42,177 nt of DNA from Tepidiphilus sp. (GCA_028684345.1 JAQUGB010000001.1:1-42177), one strand, 5' to 3'; shown: positions 14,110 to 23,968, counted from the stretch's first letter. Program-made: numbers and translations. Notes: generated by a model not told the origin, from the sequence alone.

Positions 14110-15582
14110 TCAGAAGGACGTGAGGATAGCGTAGCCGCACACCGCCATCAGCCCCTGCGGCATGAGTCCCGCTACCGCCAGCGTCAGGGCATTGGCCGAG
14201 AGCAGCACGCGCGTCTCGCTGGAGGCGATGAGCGCCGTGCGATCCGTCGGCTCATCGAAGTACATCACTTTGACCACCCGTAGGTAGTAGTATGCACCGA
14301 TCACCGACATGATCACGGCGAGGACGGCGAGCCAGGTATGCCCCGCGCTGACCACCGCTTCGAGCACGGCGAACTTGGCGAAAAAGCCGAGGAAAAAGGG
14401 AATGCCGGCCATGGAGAACATGACGAGCATCATCATCGCCGCGAACCAGGGGCTGCGGCGGTTGAGCCCTTTGAAATCGTCGATGTGCTCGGCCTCGAAC
14501 CCGGTACGCGCGAGCAACAACACCATGCCGAAGCTCGCCAAACTCATGAGTGCGTAGGACACGGCGTAGAAGAGCGCCGAGCTATAGGCATTGAAGACCT
14601 GCTGGTGCCCGCCATCGGTGACGCCGGCGAGCAAGCCCAGCAGCACGAACCCCATGTGGGAGATGCCCGAGTAGGCGAGCATGCGCTTGATGTTGCTCTG
14701 GGCGATCGCCGCGAGGTTGCCGAGCACGATGGAGGCCACCGCGAGCAGCATCAGCATGGGTTGCCAGGTCTCGGCCAGACCGAAAAAACCACCAACGAGC
14801 AGCCGCAGCGCCAGGGCAAAGGCCGCCAGCTTCGGCGCCGATGAGATGAGCAGCGTCACCGGCGTCGGTGCACCATGATAGACGTCGGCCACCCACATGT
14901 GGAAGGGCACCACGCCGAACTTGAAGGCGATGCCGGCCACGAGGAAGGCGAGGCCGAACTTGAACACCAGCTCGTCGCCCGCCCCCAGGGATACCGCCTG
15001 GCCCACCACGCCCAGATCGAGCGAGCCGGTGGCGCCATAGATCATCGACATGCCGTAGAGGAGCAGTCCCGAGGAGATCGCCCCCAGAACGAAATACTTG
15101 ATCGCCGCCTCGGAACGCAAACCATTGTCCCGGTCGAAAGCAACCAGAGCGTAGAGCGCCAGCGTCATCATCTCCAGGCCGAGATAGAGGACGAGCAGGT
15201 TGTTGGCCGACACCAGGATCATCGCCCCGAGCATCGACAGCAGCATCAACACGTAATACTCTGCTTTCTCCAGCCGCCGTTCGATGAGGTAGAGCCGTCC
15301 GTAGAGAAGCGAGGCGAACACCGACAGGTAGATGAAGAGCTTGAGCACCTGGCCGAGCCAGTCCGAAACGTACATCGTGCCGAAGGTGTAGCGAACCGTC
15401 GGATCGTCGACCGAGAAGACCGTGATGAAGGCAGCGCCGATGACGGTGAGCTGCGCTAACGCGTAGCCGAGCTCCCGGCTGATGCGGCGCAGGAAAGTTC
15501 CGGCCACCATGACCACGAGCGTCATTACCGCCACGAAAATCTCGGCAGCAGCCAAGGAGAAGTCCGGTCGTTCGAATTCCAT
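14110..15582 (-). CDS. nuoN: NADH-quinone oxidoreductase subunit N
   Basis: The 490-residue membrane subunit of complex I is one of three antiporter-like proton-pumping subunits. About 14 transmembrane helices are seen, with the Proton_antipo_M domain in the middle: GLEMMTLALYALVAF, KFGVVPFHMWVADVYHGAPT, SNIKRMLAYSGISHMGF. Lys and His residues on the discontinuous helices are kept. Length is normal. It is the last nuo gene; 32 bases separate it from nuoM. Confidence 0.97.
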   Translation of the reverse strand: MEFERPDFSLAAAEIFVAVMTLVVMVAGTFLRRISRELGYALAQLTVIGAAFITVFSVDDPTVRYTFGTMYVSDWLGQVLKLFIYLSVFASLLYGRLYLIERRLEKAEYYVLMLLSMLGAMILVSANNLLVLYLGLEMMTLALYALVAFDRDNGLRSEAAIKYFVLGAISSGLLLYGMSMIYGATGSLDLGVVGQAVSLGAGDELVFKFGLAFLVAGIAFKFGVVPFHMWVADVYHGAPTPVTLLISSAPKLAAFALALRLLVGGFFGLAETWQPMLMLLAVASIVLGNLAAIAQSNIKRMLAYSGISHMGFVLLGLLAGVTDGGHQQVFNAYSSALFYAVSYALMSLASFGMVLLLARTGFEAEHIDDFKGLNRRSPWFAAMMMLVMFSMAGIPFFLGFFAKFAVLEAVVSAGHTWLAVLAVIMSVIGAYYYLRVVKVMYFDEPTDRTALIASSETRVLLSANALTLAVAGLMPQGLMAVCGYAILTSF

Positions 15583-15614
15583 GTTCTATCCCGTCCCAGC
15601 GTAGAGGGCTTGAC

Positions 15615-17102
15615 TCAGTGCAGTTTGCCGGCAGCCACGTGCCGCAGCAGTTCATCGACGGAGGCGTGCATCACGTCCAAGAGCGGCGCCGGATACACCC
15701 CCAGCAGCAACACGAAGAACGCGAGCACCGCCAGCATCCAGAATTCGCGCGCCCCGATGTCTTCGAGCGCCGCGACGTGCTCGTTGGCCACCGGACCGAA
15801 GACGACGCGCTTGTACATCCACAGCGAATAGGCCGCGCCGAGGATGAGCGTGGTGGCGGCCACGAAGCCGATCCAGAAGTTGGTCTTCACCGCGGCGAGC
15901 GCCACCATGAATTCCCCGACGAAACCGCTGGTCGCCGGCAGACCTGAGTTGGCCATGGCGAAGAGCAGGAAGAAGGCCGCGAACTTGGGCATGACGTTCA
16001 CCACCCCGCCGTAGTCGGCGATGCGCCGAGAGTGCATCCGATCGTAGAGGACGCCGATGCACAGGAACATCGCTCCCGACACGAACCCGTGCGAGATCAT
16101 CTGCACGATGGCCCCTTCCACCCCGAGCCGGTTGAACAGGAAAAAGCCCAAGGTGACGAATCCCATATGCGCGATGGAGGAGTAGGCCACGAGTTTCTTC
16201 ATGTCCTCCTGCACCAGGGCGACGAAGCCGATGTAGACCACGGCGATCAGGGACAGGGTCACCATCAGCCACTGGAAGCTCATGGAAGCATCCGGCGCGA
16301 TCGGCAGCGAAAAGCGCAGGAAACCGTAAGCCCCGAGTTTCAACGCGATCGCCGCCAGCACCACCGAACCGCCGGTGGGCGCCTCGACGTGCGCGTCCGG
16401 CAACCAGGTGTGCACCGGCCACATCGGCACCTTCACCGCGAAGGCCACGAGGAAAGCGAGAAAAAGCAACTGCTGCGTGCGCAGATCGAGCGGCAGCCGG
16501 TGCCAATCGAGAATCTCGAAACTACCGTTGGACGCATAGAATAGGTAGAGCAGCGCCACCAGCATCAGGAGCGAGCCGGCGAGCGTGTAGAGGAAGAACT
16601 TGATCGCCGCGTAGACCCGGTTCGGTCCGCCCCAGATGCCGATGATGAGATACAGCGGGATGAGGGACGCTTCGAAGAAGACGTAGAAGAGCACGGCATC
16701 CATCGCCGAGAAGATCCCGTTGATGATGCCGGACATGATGAGGAAGGCGGCCATGTACTGCGCCACCCGCTCCCGGATCACCTGCCAGCCGGCGATCACG
16801 ACGATGAGCGTGACGAAGGAATTGAGCAGCACGAAAGGCATCGAGATGCCATCCACGCCGAGGTGATAGCGCACTGAATAGCGGGGAATCCAGTCGCGGA
16901 TCTCGACGAACTGCAGCGCCGAAGTGCCCGCATCGAACTGGAACCACAAGGGAAGCGTCACCGCGAAGCCGAGCGCCGCCGCGAAGAGACTCGTCACCCG
17001 CGCCAAAGGCACGTTGCGGTCGTTCCCTCCCACCGCCAGCACCAGCAGCCCCCCGAGGATCGGAATCCAGATCGCCAAACTCAGTAAAGGAATTCCCGCC
17101 AT
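15615..17102 (-). CDS. nuoM: NADH-quinone oxidoreductase subunit M
   Basis: The 495-residue antiporter-like subunit of complex I has about 14 transmembrane helices and conserved blocks YHLGVDGISMPFVLLNSF, FFEASLIPLYLIIGIWGG, KVPMWPVHTWLPDAHVEAPT and KKLVAYSSIAHMGFV. The ATG at 17102 has GGAAGAGCG upstream; starting further upstream would add a non-conserved charged leader. It would translocate protons during NADH oxidation. Confidence 0.97.
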   Translation of the reverse strand: MAGIPLLSLAIWIPILGGLLVLAVGGNDRNVPLARVTSLFAAALGFAVTLPLWFQFDAGTSALQFVEIRDWIPRYSVRYHLGVDGISMPFVLLNSFVTLIVVIAGWQVIRERVAQYMAAFLIMSGIINGIFSAMDAVLFYVFFEASLIPLYLIIGIWGGPNRVYAAIKFFLYTLAGSLLMLVALLYLFYASNGSFEILDWHRLPLDLRTQQLLFLAFLVAFAVKVPMWPVHTWLPDAHVEAPTGGSVVLAAIALKLGAYGFLRFSLPIAPDASMSFQWLMVTLSLIAVVYIGFVALVQEDMKKLVAYSSIAHMGFVTLGFFLFNRLGVEGAIVQMISHGFVSGAMFLCIGVLYDRMHSRRIADYGGVVNVMPKFAAFFLLFAMANSGLPATSGFVGEFMVALAAVKTNFWIGFVAATTLILGAAYSLWMYKRVVFGPVANEHVAALEDIGAREFWMLAVLAFFVLLLGVYPAPLLDVMHASVDELLRHVAAGKLH

Positions 17103-17160
17103 ATCGCTCTTCCGTGTGCGCGTCGTCTTGGTATCGTGAAAATCGGGACCTGATCCCGCC

Positions 17161-19170
17161 TCAATGCCCGCCGTAGATGAACCAGAGCAGCACCACCATG
17201 CCAACGATCATCGCGAAGGCGTAGTGGTAGAGCCGCCCGGACTGCAAGGTGCGCGCCGCGGCAGCAAGCTCACCCACCATGGAGGCCGAGCCATTGACCA
17301 CGGCTCCGTCGATGATGGTGCGATCGCCGATCTGCCAGAGGAAACGCCCGAGCAGGCGCGCCCCGCCGGCAAAGACCACCTCGTTGAATCGGTCGAAATA
17401 GTACTTGTTCTCCAGCAGCACGTAGATCGGGCGGAACGTGCGCGCGAAGAATTCCGGCACCTGCGGACGTACCAGGTAGCAGAACCAGGCGAACACGACG
17501 CCGGCGAGCGCGAGCCAGAACGGTGCCGTGGTGAAACCGTGCAAGGCCATCGCCAGAGGCCCGTGGAACTGCTCCGCAAGGTGCGCCATGGCGGGGTGTT
17601 TCTCGGCGAGCACCTGGATCGCATCACCGAACCAGCCGCCGTAGAGCATGGGCTCGATCGTGAAGTAACCGATCACCACCGAAGGGATGGCCAAGAGCAC
17701 GAGCGGCACCGTCACCACCGGGGGCGACTCGTGCGGTTTCTCGCCCGGCGCGAGCCCGTGGTGTTCGTCGTGGCCGTGCGCTTCGTGCCCATGATGCGCC
17801 TTCCCGAAACGCTCCTCGCCGTGGAAGACGAGGAAATACATGCGGAAAGTGTAGAACGCCGTGACGAAAACGCCGGCGAGCACGCAGAAATAGGCATACC
17901 CCGCGCCGAAGACGTTCGCCTCGGCCACCGCCTCGATGATGGTGTCCTTGGAGTAGAAACCGGAGAAGAATGGCGTACCGATGAGCGCGAGCGAGCCGAT
18001 GAGCGCCGTGATCCAGGTGACGGGCATGTATTTGCGCAAGCCCCCCATGTTGCGCATGTCCTGGTCATGGTGCATGCCGATGATGACCGAACCGGCAGCG
18101 AGGAAGAGCAGCGCCTTGAAGAAGGCGTGCGTCATGAGATGGAACACCGCCGCCGAATAGGCAGACGCCCCCAGCGCCACCGTCATGTAACCGAGCTGCG
18201 ACAAGGTCGAATAGGCCACCACGCGCTTGATGTCGTTCTGCACGATGCCGAGAAAGCCCATGAAGAGCGCGGTCGTGGCGCCGATGATCAGCACGAAGGA
18301 GAGCGCGGTGTCGGAGAGCTCGAAGAGCGGTGACATGCGCGCCACCATGAAGATGCCGGCCGTGACCATGGTCGCGGCATGGATGAGCGCCGAGATCGGC
18401 GTCGGGCCTTCCATCGAATCCGGCAGCCACACGTGCAAGGGAACCTGGGCCGATTTACCCATGGCGCCGACGAAGAGCGCGATGCAAATGGCGGTCACGA
18501 GCGGCCAGCCAGTGACCGTCTCGGTGAGCCCCGCCAGATGCTCGGCCTTGGCAAACACTTCGACATAATCGAGAGAACCTGCATAGGCCGCCACCAGCCC
18601 GATACCCAGAAGAAACCCGAAGTCGCCGACGCGGTTGACCAGGAAAGCCTTGAGGTTCGCGTAGATGGCGCTGGGACGCGTGTACCAGAAACCGATCAGC
18701 AGGTACGACACCAAGCCCACCGCTTCCCAGCCGAAGAAGAGCTGCAGGAAGTTGTTGGCCATCACCAACATCAGCATCGAGAAGGTAAAGAGCGAGATGT
18801 AGCTGAAAAACCGCGTATAGCCCGGATCATCGGCCATGTAACCGATGGTGTAGATGTGCACCATCAGCGACACGAAGGTGACCACGAGCATCATCATCAC
18901 CGTGAGCGGGTCGATGAGGAATCCCACCTCGAAGGAGAGCCCGTCGCTCGTGCCCCAGACATAGAGCGGCCCGTTGAACGTGTTGCCCGCCTGCACGTCG
19001 AAATAAATTGCGATCGAGGCGAGGAAGGACACGAGCACACCGAGGATGGTGACCGTATGCGCCCCACGGCGCCCCACCCAGCGACCGAAGAGCCCCGCCA
19101 CGATGGAACCCAGCAGCGGCGCAAATGGGACCAGGAGATAGAGCGTTTTCATTTCGTTCATCGCGCTCAT
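17161..19170 (-). CDS. nuoL: NADH-quinone oxidoreductase subunit L
   Basis: The 669-residue distal antiporter-like subunit includes the long lateral helix near the C-terminus. Conserved pieces include FFGWEAVGLVSYLLIGFWYT, QVPLHVWLPDSMEGPTPISA and DIKRVVAYSTLSQLGYM. A loop encoded at about 17725-17826 is rich in His (HHGHEAHGHDEHHG), as in some other betaproteobacterial NuoL. Starts at 19179 (TTG), 19170 (ATG) and 19161 (ATG) are possible; I chose 19170 from its spacing to AAGGGTTG. It begins 5 bases after the nuoK stop. Confidence 0.96.
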   Translation of the reverse strand: MSAMNEMKTLYLLVPFAPLLGSIVAGLFGRWVGRRGAHTVTILGVLVSFLASIAIYFDVQAGNTFNGPLYVWGTSDGLSFEVGFLIDPLTVMMMLVVTFVSLMVHIYTIGYMADDPGYTRFFSYISLFTFSMLMLVMANNFLQLFFGWEAVGLVSYLLIGFWYTRPSAIYANLKAFLVNRVGDFGFLLGIGLVAAYAGSLDYVEVFAKAEHLAGLTETVTGWPLVTAICIALFVGAMGKSAQVPLHVWLPDSMEGPTPISALIHAATMVTAGIFMVARMSPLFELSDTALSFVLIIGATTALFMGFLGIVQNDIKRVVAYSTLSQLGYMTVALGASAYSAAVFHLMTHAFFKALLFLAAGSVIIGMHHDQDMRNMGGLRKYMPVTWITALIGSLALIGTPFFSGFYSKDTIIEAVAEANVFGAGYAYFCVLAGVFVTAFYTFRMYFLVFHGEERFGKAHHGHEAHGHDEHHGLAPGEKPHESPPVVTVPLVLLAIPSVVIGYFTIEPMLYGGWFGDAIQVLAEKHPAMAHLAEQFHGPLAMALHGFTTAPFWLALAGVVFAWFCYLVRPQVPEFFARTFRPIYVLLENKYYFDRFNEVVFAGGARLLGRFLWQIGDRTIIDGAVVNGSASMVGELAAAARTLQSGRLYHYAFAMIVGMVVLLWFIYGGH

Positions 19171-19175
19171 CGCAA

Positions 19176-19481
19176 TCAACCCTTCAGTTGGTCGAGGTCA
19201 TCGACGTGGATGGAGCGGCGGTTGCGGAACAGCACCACCAAGATCGCCAGCCCGATCGCGGCCTCGGCCGCCGCCACCGTCAAGATGAAGAAGACGAAGA
19301 TCTGCCCATGGATGTCTCCCAGGTAGCGGGAAAAGGCCACGAAGTTCGTATTCACCGCGAGCAGCATCAACTCGATGGCCATCAACAACACGATCAGGTT
19401 CTTGCGGTTGAGGAAAATTCCGACCACGCTGATCGCGAACAAGATGGCGCCGAACACCAGATAATGGGACAAAGTCAGCAT
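19176..19481 (-). CDS. nuoK: NADH-quinone oxidoreductase subunit K
   Basis: The 101-residue membrane subunit has three transmembrane helices and two conserved Glu residues in membrane segments, seen in LLMAIELMLLAVNTNFVAFS and AAAEAAIGLAILVVLFR; it belongs to the proton pathway. Length is the usual 100-101 residues. Confidence 0.97.
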   Translation of the reverse strand: MLTLSHYLVFGAILFAISVVGIFLNRKNLIVLLMAIELMLLAVNTNFVAFSRYLGDIHGQIFVFFILTVAAAEAAIGLAILVVLFRNRRSIHVDDLDQLKG

Positions 19482-19494
19482 GATGTCTCCCCGC

Positions 19495-20091
19495 TCACTC
19501 TTTTTCTGCGGGCATGGAAATCACCCGCAACCGATCGGCCGCTTTCACCTTCACCTGTTCGGCCGGATCGAGATAACGCACGTCCTTGCGCTTGCGCAGC
19601 GTCAAGCTCACCGCAGCCACCATCGCCACGAGCAGGATCATCGCCGCCAGCTCGAAGGGATAGGCATAGACGGTGTAGAGCACGCGACCGATCGATTCGG
19701 TATTGCTCGCATCGACCGGCAAGGAGGGTGGAGAGGAAGCCTGGCGGAAGAAATCTCCCGTGAGCACGAGCAGCATCTCGACCACCAGCAGCGCCGCCAC
19801 CAACAAACCCAGCGGCAGATTGGACCAAAATCCCTCGCGCAAACGATCGACATTGATGTCGAGCATCATCACGACGAAGAGGAAGAGCACCATCACGGCG
19901 CCCACATAGACGAGCACCAAGGTGATGGCCAGGAATTCCGCCTCGAGCAAGAGCCAGATCGCCGCGGAAGAGAAGAAAACGAGAACCAGGCACAGGGCGG
20001 CATGCACCGGGTTGCGCACCAGGATCACCCCTAGGGCTGCGGCCACCGCGATCGCGCCAAAGAGATAAAAAACGACGGTTTGGAATTCCAT
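19495..20091 (-). CDS. nuoJ: NADH-quinone oxidoreductase subunit J
   Basis: The 198-residue membrane subunit has five transmembrane helices; the start MEFQTVVFYLFGAIAVAAAL and the segment VHAALCLVLVFFSSAAIWLL are typical, as is LVYVGAVMVLFLFVVMMLD (the pi-bulge helix). The ATG at 20091 gives the family length; the upstream open frame lies inside nuoI. It lies between nuoI and nuoK with short gaps. Confidence 0.97.
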   Translation of the reverse strand: MEFQTVVFYLFGAIAVAAALGVILVRNPVHAALCLVLVFFSSAAIWLLLEAEFLAITLVLVYVGAVMVLFLFVVMMLDINVDRLREGFWSNLPLGLLVAALLVVEMLLVLTGDFFRQASSPPSLPVDASNTESIGRVLYTVYAYPFELAAMILLVAMVAAVSLTLRKRKDVRYLDPAEQVKVKAADRLRVISMPAEKE

Positions 20092-20110
20092 GGCCTGTCC
20101 TTTTCCCGGC

Positions 20111-20596
20111 TCAACGATACTTCGCGTCGGCCGCACGATCGGCGGCGATCTGCGCTTCGTATTTGTCGCCCACCGCCAGCAGCATCTGCTTGGTGTAATA
20201 GAGATCGCCGCGCTGCTCCCCGTGGTACTCGAACACCCGCGTCTCGACGATGGCATCCACCGGGCAGGCCTCCTCGCAAAAGCCGCAGAAGATGCACTTG
20301 GTGAGGTCGATGTCGTAGCGCGTGGTGCGGCGCGAGCCATCGGCACGCGGCTCGGCCTCGATGGTGATGGCCATGGCCGGACAAATCGCCTCGCACAGCT
20401 TACAGGCGATGCAGCGCTCCTCGCCGTTGGGATAGCGGCGCAGCGCGTGCAATCCCCGGAAACGGGGGCTTTGCGGCGTGCGCTCTTCGGGATATTGCAC
20501 CGTGATCTTGCGGGCGAAAAAGTGCCGCCCGGTCACGGCGAGCCCTTTGAAGAGCTCTTTGAGGAACAAGGTTCCGATCAGGTTGTGTGCGCCCAT
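20111..20596 (-). CDS. nuoI: NADH-quinone oxidoreductase subunit I
   Basis: The 161-residue ferredoxin-like subunit carries clusters N6a and N6b through two CxxCxxCxxxCP motifs: Cys62, 65, 68, 72 and Cys101, 104, 107, 111. It passes electrons from the peripheral arm towards NuoB. A strong AGGAGA lies before the ATG. Length is normal for proteobacteria. Confidence 0.98.
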   Translation of the reverse strand: MGAHNLIGTLFLKELFKGLAVTGRHFFARKITVQYPEERTPQSPRFRGLHALRRYPNGEERCIACKLCEAICPAMAITIEAEPRADGSRRTTRYDIDLTKCIFCGFCEEACPVDAIVETRVFEYHGEQRGDLYYTKQMLLAVGDKYEAQIAADRAADAKYR

Positions 20597-20606
20597 CGTA
20601 TTCTCC

Positions 20607-21659
20607 TCAGCGCCAGATCGATAGTGGCGAGAGCAGCCACACCGTCACCACGAACAGCCAGACCAAGGTGATCGGGACGAAGACCTTCCACCCCAGACGC
20701 ATGATATGGTCATAACGGAACCGCGGAAAGGTGGCGCGGAACCACAGGAAGAGGAAGAGGAACACCGCCGCCTTGATGAGCAGCCAGTGCAACCCGTCGG
20801 GCAGGAAACCCACAGGAGAGAGCCAGCCGCCGAAAAAGAAGATCGAGGTGAGGACGGAGACGAGGATCATGTTGGCGTATTCGGCCAGGAAAAAGAGCGC
20901 GAACGCCATGCCGGAATACTCCACCATGTGCCCGGCGACGATCTCGGATTCGCCCTCGACCACGTCGAAGGGTGCACGGTTGGTCTCGGCCACGCCCGAG
21001 ATGAAATACACCACGGCCAGCGGCAAGAGCGGCAGCCAGTTCCAGGACAGGAACCCCAAGCCCATCTCGGCGAACCGACCCTGTGCCTGTGAATGCACGA
21101 TATCGATGAAATTGAGGCTCCCGGCCACGAGCAGCACGGAGATCAGGCCGAACCCCATCGCCACTTCGTAGGAAACCATCTGGGCCGAGGCGCGCATCGC
21201 CCCGAGAAAAGGGTATTTGGAGTTCGAGGCCCAGCCCGCGATGATCACCCCGTAGACTTCCAGCGAAGTGACGGCCAAGACGAAGAGGACGCCCGCGTTG
21301 AGGTTGGCGATCCACGTGTTCTCACCAAAGGGAATCGCCACCCAGGCGAGCAGGGCCGGCGTGAGCGCCATGATCGGCCCGATCACGTACAGCCCCTTGT
21401 TCGCCTGCGTGGGGAAGATCACTTCCTTGAAGAGGAGCTTCAAAGCGTCGGCGATCGGCTGCAGCCACCCCTTGGGGCCGACACGGTTCGGACCGATGCG
21501 CACCTGCATGTAGCCGATGACTTTGCGCTCGGCGAACGTCAGGTAGGCCACCGCCAGCATCAGGGGGATGAGGAGGACGATGATCTTCAAGAGCACCCAG
21601 ATCGCCGGCCAAGCCGGGCCGAACCACGTCGCGAGGGTTTGCCAGGTCGATTCCATCAT
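20607..21659 (-). CDS. nuoH: NADH-quinone oxidoreductase subunit H
   Basis: The 350-residue membrane subunit holds the quinone-entry site next to NuoB and NuoD. It has eight transmembrane helices and the conserved segments ERKVIGYMQVRIGPNRVGPK, GWASNSKYPFLGAMRASAQM, SYEVAMG and ETNRAPFDVVEGESEIVAGH. The ATG at 21659 overlaps the nuoG stop (ATGA), so the two are coupled; a second ATG follows directly. Confidence 0.97.
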   Translation of the reverse strand: MMESTWQTLATWFGPAWPAIWVLLKIIVLLIPLMLAVAYLTFAERKVIGYMQVRIGPNRVGPKGWLQPIADALKLLFKEVIFPTQANKGLYVIGPIMALTPALLAWVAIPFGENTWIANLNAGVLFVLAVTSLEVYGVIIAGWASNSKYPFLGAMRASAQMVSYEVAMGFGLISVLLVAGSLNFIDIVHSQAQGRFAEMGLGFLSWNWLPLLPLAVVYFISGVAETNRAPFDVVEGESEIVAGHMVEYSGMAFALFFLAEYANMILVSVLTSIFFFGGWLSPVGFLPDGLHWLLIKAAVFLFLFLWFRATFPRFRYDHIMRLGWKVFVPITLVWLFVVTVWLLSPLSIWR

Positions 21660-23968
21660 GCATGCTCCACGCTCAGCACCGCCCACGGCCGTCCCGCCTG
21701 GGCGAACACCCCGTCCAGGGCCAGCAACACGGCACCCGGCGGCACGCTCACGTCCAGCGCCACCTCGGCCACGCACCCGGCACCCAAAGCGATCCGATCC
21801 CCGTCGGTCACCTTCAGCGCCCGAGCCGTATCCGGATGGATTCGCGCCAGACGCAGACGCTGAGCCTCGGCCGTCTGCTGCAGCGGCGGAGAGCGACGCA
21901 CGATCGGATCACGTGCGTAAGGATGTGCGAGCGGGATGCGCTCCAGCCCTTCGTCGCCGGGCTGCGTCGCGGCAGTGACACCGGAAGCGCCGCTGCGCGC
22001 GAGCCGCGCCTGCCAGCCTTCGGGCAGCGCCTCGGCCTTCACCTCTTCCGAGCTCTGCTGGGAGAATCCGGCGAATCCGAGCATCGCGCCGATGGCGCGC
22101 AGCACCTTCCACCCCGGCCGGGCCTCCCCTTTGGGGCGCACCACCGCGGCGAAGGACTGCGCCATGCCGGCGAGATTGACGAACGTGCCGGAAGTTTCGG
22201 TGAAAGGGGCGACCGGCAGCAACACGTCGGCACGGGCACGTAACGCCTCTCCGGCATAGGACGTGAGGGCCACCACGGTGCGGGCACGCTCGAAAGCCGC
22301 CTGGGCTGCCATCTCGTCGGCAAAGTCTTCCGGCTCCAGGTGCAGCAACAGGTAGGCCGAGCGCGGCTGCGCGAGCGAAGCGAGTGCCGTCTCGGCGCCG
22401 ATCGCCCCCACGAGCTGCGCCCCGACGGCATTCGCCCCGGCCGGCAACCAGCCGAGCGTCGCGCCGGAAATCTGGGCCAATTCCGTGGCAAGGGACTCGA
22501 TCGCTGCCGCATCCGGATGCGCCAGGGCGAGCGCCCCGAGCCAGATCGCTCGCCGCTCACCAGAGAGCAGCTGCTGAGCGATCGCCCGTTCCGCTTCATT
22601 GGGCGCAGCAGCCTCTCCGGCTGCGCTCGGTACCGCCACACCTTTCGCTTCGGCCGCGGCACGCACCACGGCAGCAAGGCGGGCGACGAATTCACTGGGT
22701 TTGGCCGCGAGCCGCGGCGCGACCGGCAGGCGCCAGTCGTCGGCGACGAAATCGAGCGCAGCCACCTTGAGCCCGCGTTTGGCCGCCTGGCGCACGCGGT
22801 GCGCGAGGAGCGGCAGTTCCTGGCGCAAGGCGGAACCGATCACGAAGAGGCGATCGAGCGCCGCGACGTCGGCATACTCCATGCCGAGCCAGGCGACAGC
22901 ACCGCGGGCGGCATCGGCTCTGCCATCCAAGCGATCGGGGCGCGCATCGACCAGCCCCACTCCCAGAGCCTCACCCAGGCGCTTGAGCAGATGGAGCTCC
23001 TCGACGGTGGCCATGGGGTGCGCCAGGAAAGCCACCTGCCGTGCCCCCTCCTCGTCGATGACGCTCTTGAGGCGATTGACCGCCACTTCGAGCGCCGTCG
23101 CCCAATCGACTTCCACCCATTGGCCGTCGCGTTTGACGAGCGGGCTCGTGAGCCGATCGGAAGCCTCGAGCCCGGGATAGGCGAAACGGTCGCGGTCGGA
23201 GAGCCAGCATTCGTTGATCGCTTCGGTATCGAGCGGCAGCACCCGCTTGACCACGTCGTGGCGCGACTGCACGATCAGGTTGGAACCGAAACCGTCGTGC
23301 GGGCTCACCGAGCGGCGGCGGGTGAGTTCCCAGGTACGCGCCCGGTAGAGGAAGGGCTTGGACGTGAGCGCCCCGACCGGGCAGAGGTCGATGATGTTGC
23401 CCGAGAGTTCGGAGTCGACCGTGCGCCCGAGGAAGGGCATGATCTCGGCCCGCTCGCCGCGGAACGCCTGCCCCATTTCCTGATAGCCGCCGATCTCGTC
23501 GAGGAAACGTACGCAGCGGGTACAGTTGATGCAGCGCGTCATGAACGTCTGCACCAGGGGCCCGAGGTCTTTTTCGTGCACCACGCGCTTTTCTTCGTCG
23601 TAGCGCGAGACGCTTTGACCGTAGCCGACGGCCAGATCCTGCAGCTGGCACTCACCGCCCTGGTCGCAGATCGGGCAGTCGAGGGGGTGGTTGATGAGCA
23701 GAAACTCCATCACCCCCTTCTGCGCTTTCACCGCCGCCGGCGAATGCGTGTATACCTTCATCCCGTTGGTGGCGGGCGTGGCGCAGGCCGGCAGCGGCTT
23801 GGGCGCCTTTTCCACCTGGACCAGGCACATGCGGCAGTTGGCGGCGATCGACAATTTCTTGTGATAGCAGAAGTGCGGGATGTAGATGCCCAGCTTCTTC
23901 GCCGCATCCATCACGGTGCTGCCGTCGTCGACCTGGACCGGCTTCCCGTCGATTTCGAGTTCTAGCAT
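21656..23968 (-). CDS. nuoG: NADH-quinone oxidoreductase subunit G
   Basis: The 770-residue peripheral-arm subunit has an N-terminal [2Fe-2S] ferredoxin domain (GIYIPHFCYHKKLSIAANCR, MCLVQVEKAP), a His-ligated [4Fe-4S] motif (DCPICDQGGECQLQD and upstream H), a second [4Fe-4S] site (TRCINCTRCVRF) and a molybdopterin oxidoreductase-like domain that no longer binds cofactor in this family. It carries electrons from NuoE/F towards NuoI. The start overlaps the nuoF stop by 7 bases. Confidence 0.97.
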   Translation of the reverse strand: MLELEIDGKPVQVDDGSTVMDAAKKLGIYIPHFCYHKKLSIAANCRMCLVQVEKAPKPLPACATPATNGMKVYTHSPAAVKAQKGVMEFLLINHPLDCPICDQGGECQLQDLAVGYGQSVSRYDEEKRVVHEKDLGPLVQTFMTRCINCTRCVRFLDEIGGYQEMGQAFRGERAEIMPFLGRTVDSELSGNIIDLCPVGALTSKPFLYRARTWELTRRRSVSPHDGFGSNLIVQSRHDVVKRVLPLDTEAINECWLSDRDRFAYPGLEASDRLTSPLVKRDGQWVEVDWATALEVAVNRLKSVIDEEGARQVAFLAHPMATVEELHLLKRLGEALGVGLVDARPDRLDGRADAARGAVAWLGMEYADVAALDRLFVIGSALRQELPLLAHRVRQAAKRGLKVAALDFVADDWRLPVAPRLAAKPSEFVARLAAVVRAAAEAKGVAVPSAAGEAAAPNEAERAIAQQLLSGERRAIWLGALALAHPDAAAIESLATELAQISGATLGWLPAGANAVGAQLVGAIGAETALASLAQPRSAYLLLHLEPEDFADEMAAQAAFERARTVVALTSYAGEALRARADVLLPVAPFTETSGTFVNLAGMAQSFAAVVRPKGEARPGWKVLRAIGAMLGFAGFSQQSSEEVKAEALPEGWQARLARSGASGVTAATQPGDEGLERIPLAHPYARDPIVRRSPPLQQTAEAQRLRLARIHPDTARALKVTDGDRIALGAGCVAEVALDVSVPPGAVLLALDGVFAQAGRPWAVLSVEHA

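Noticed and set aside
22340..23965. Open frame of 541 codons opposite nuoG
   Set aside because: A shadow of the high-GC nuoG gene with low-complexity Arg/His-rich translation and no motif.
21656..23968. NuoG as a molybdenum enzyme
   Set aside because: The molybdopterin-type domain is the degenerate one normal for complex I NuoG; nothing suggests formate dehydrogenase activity.
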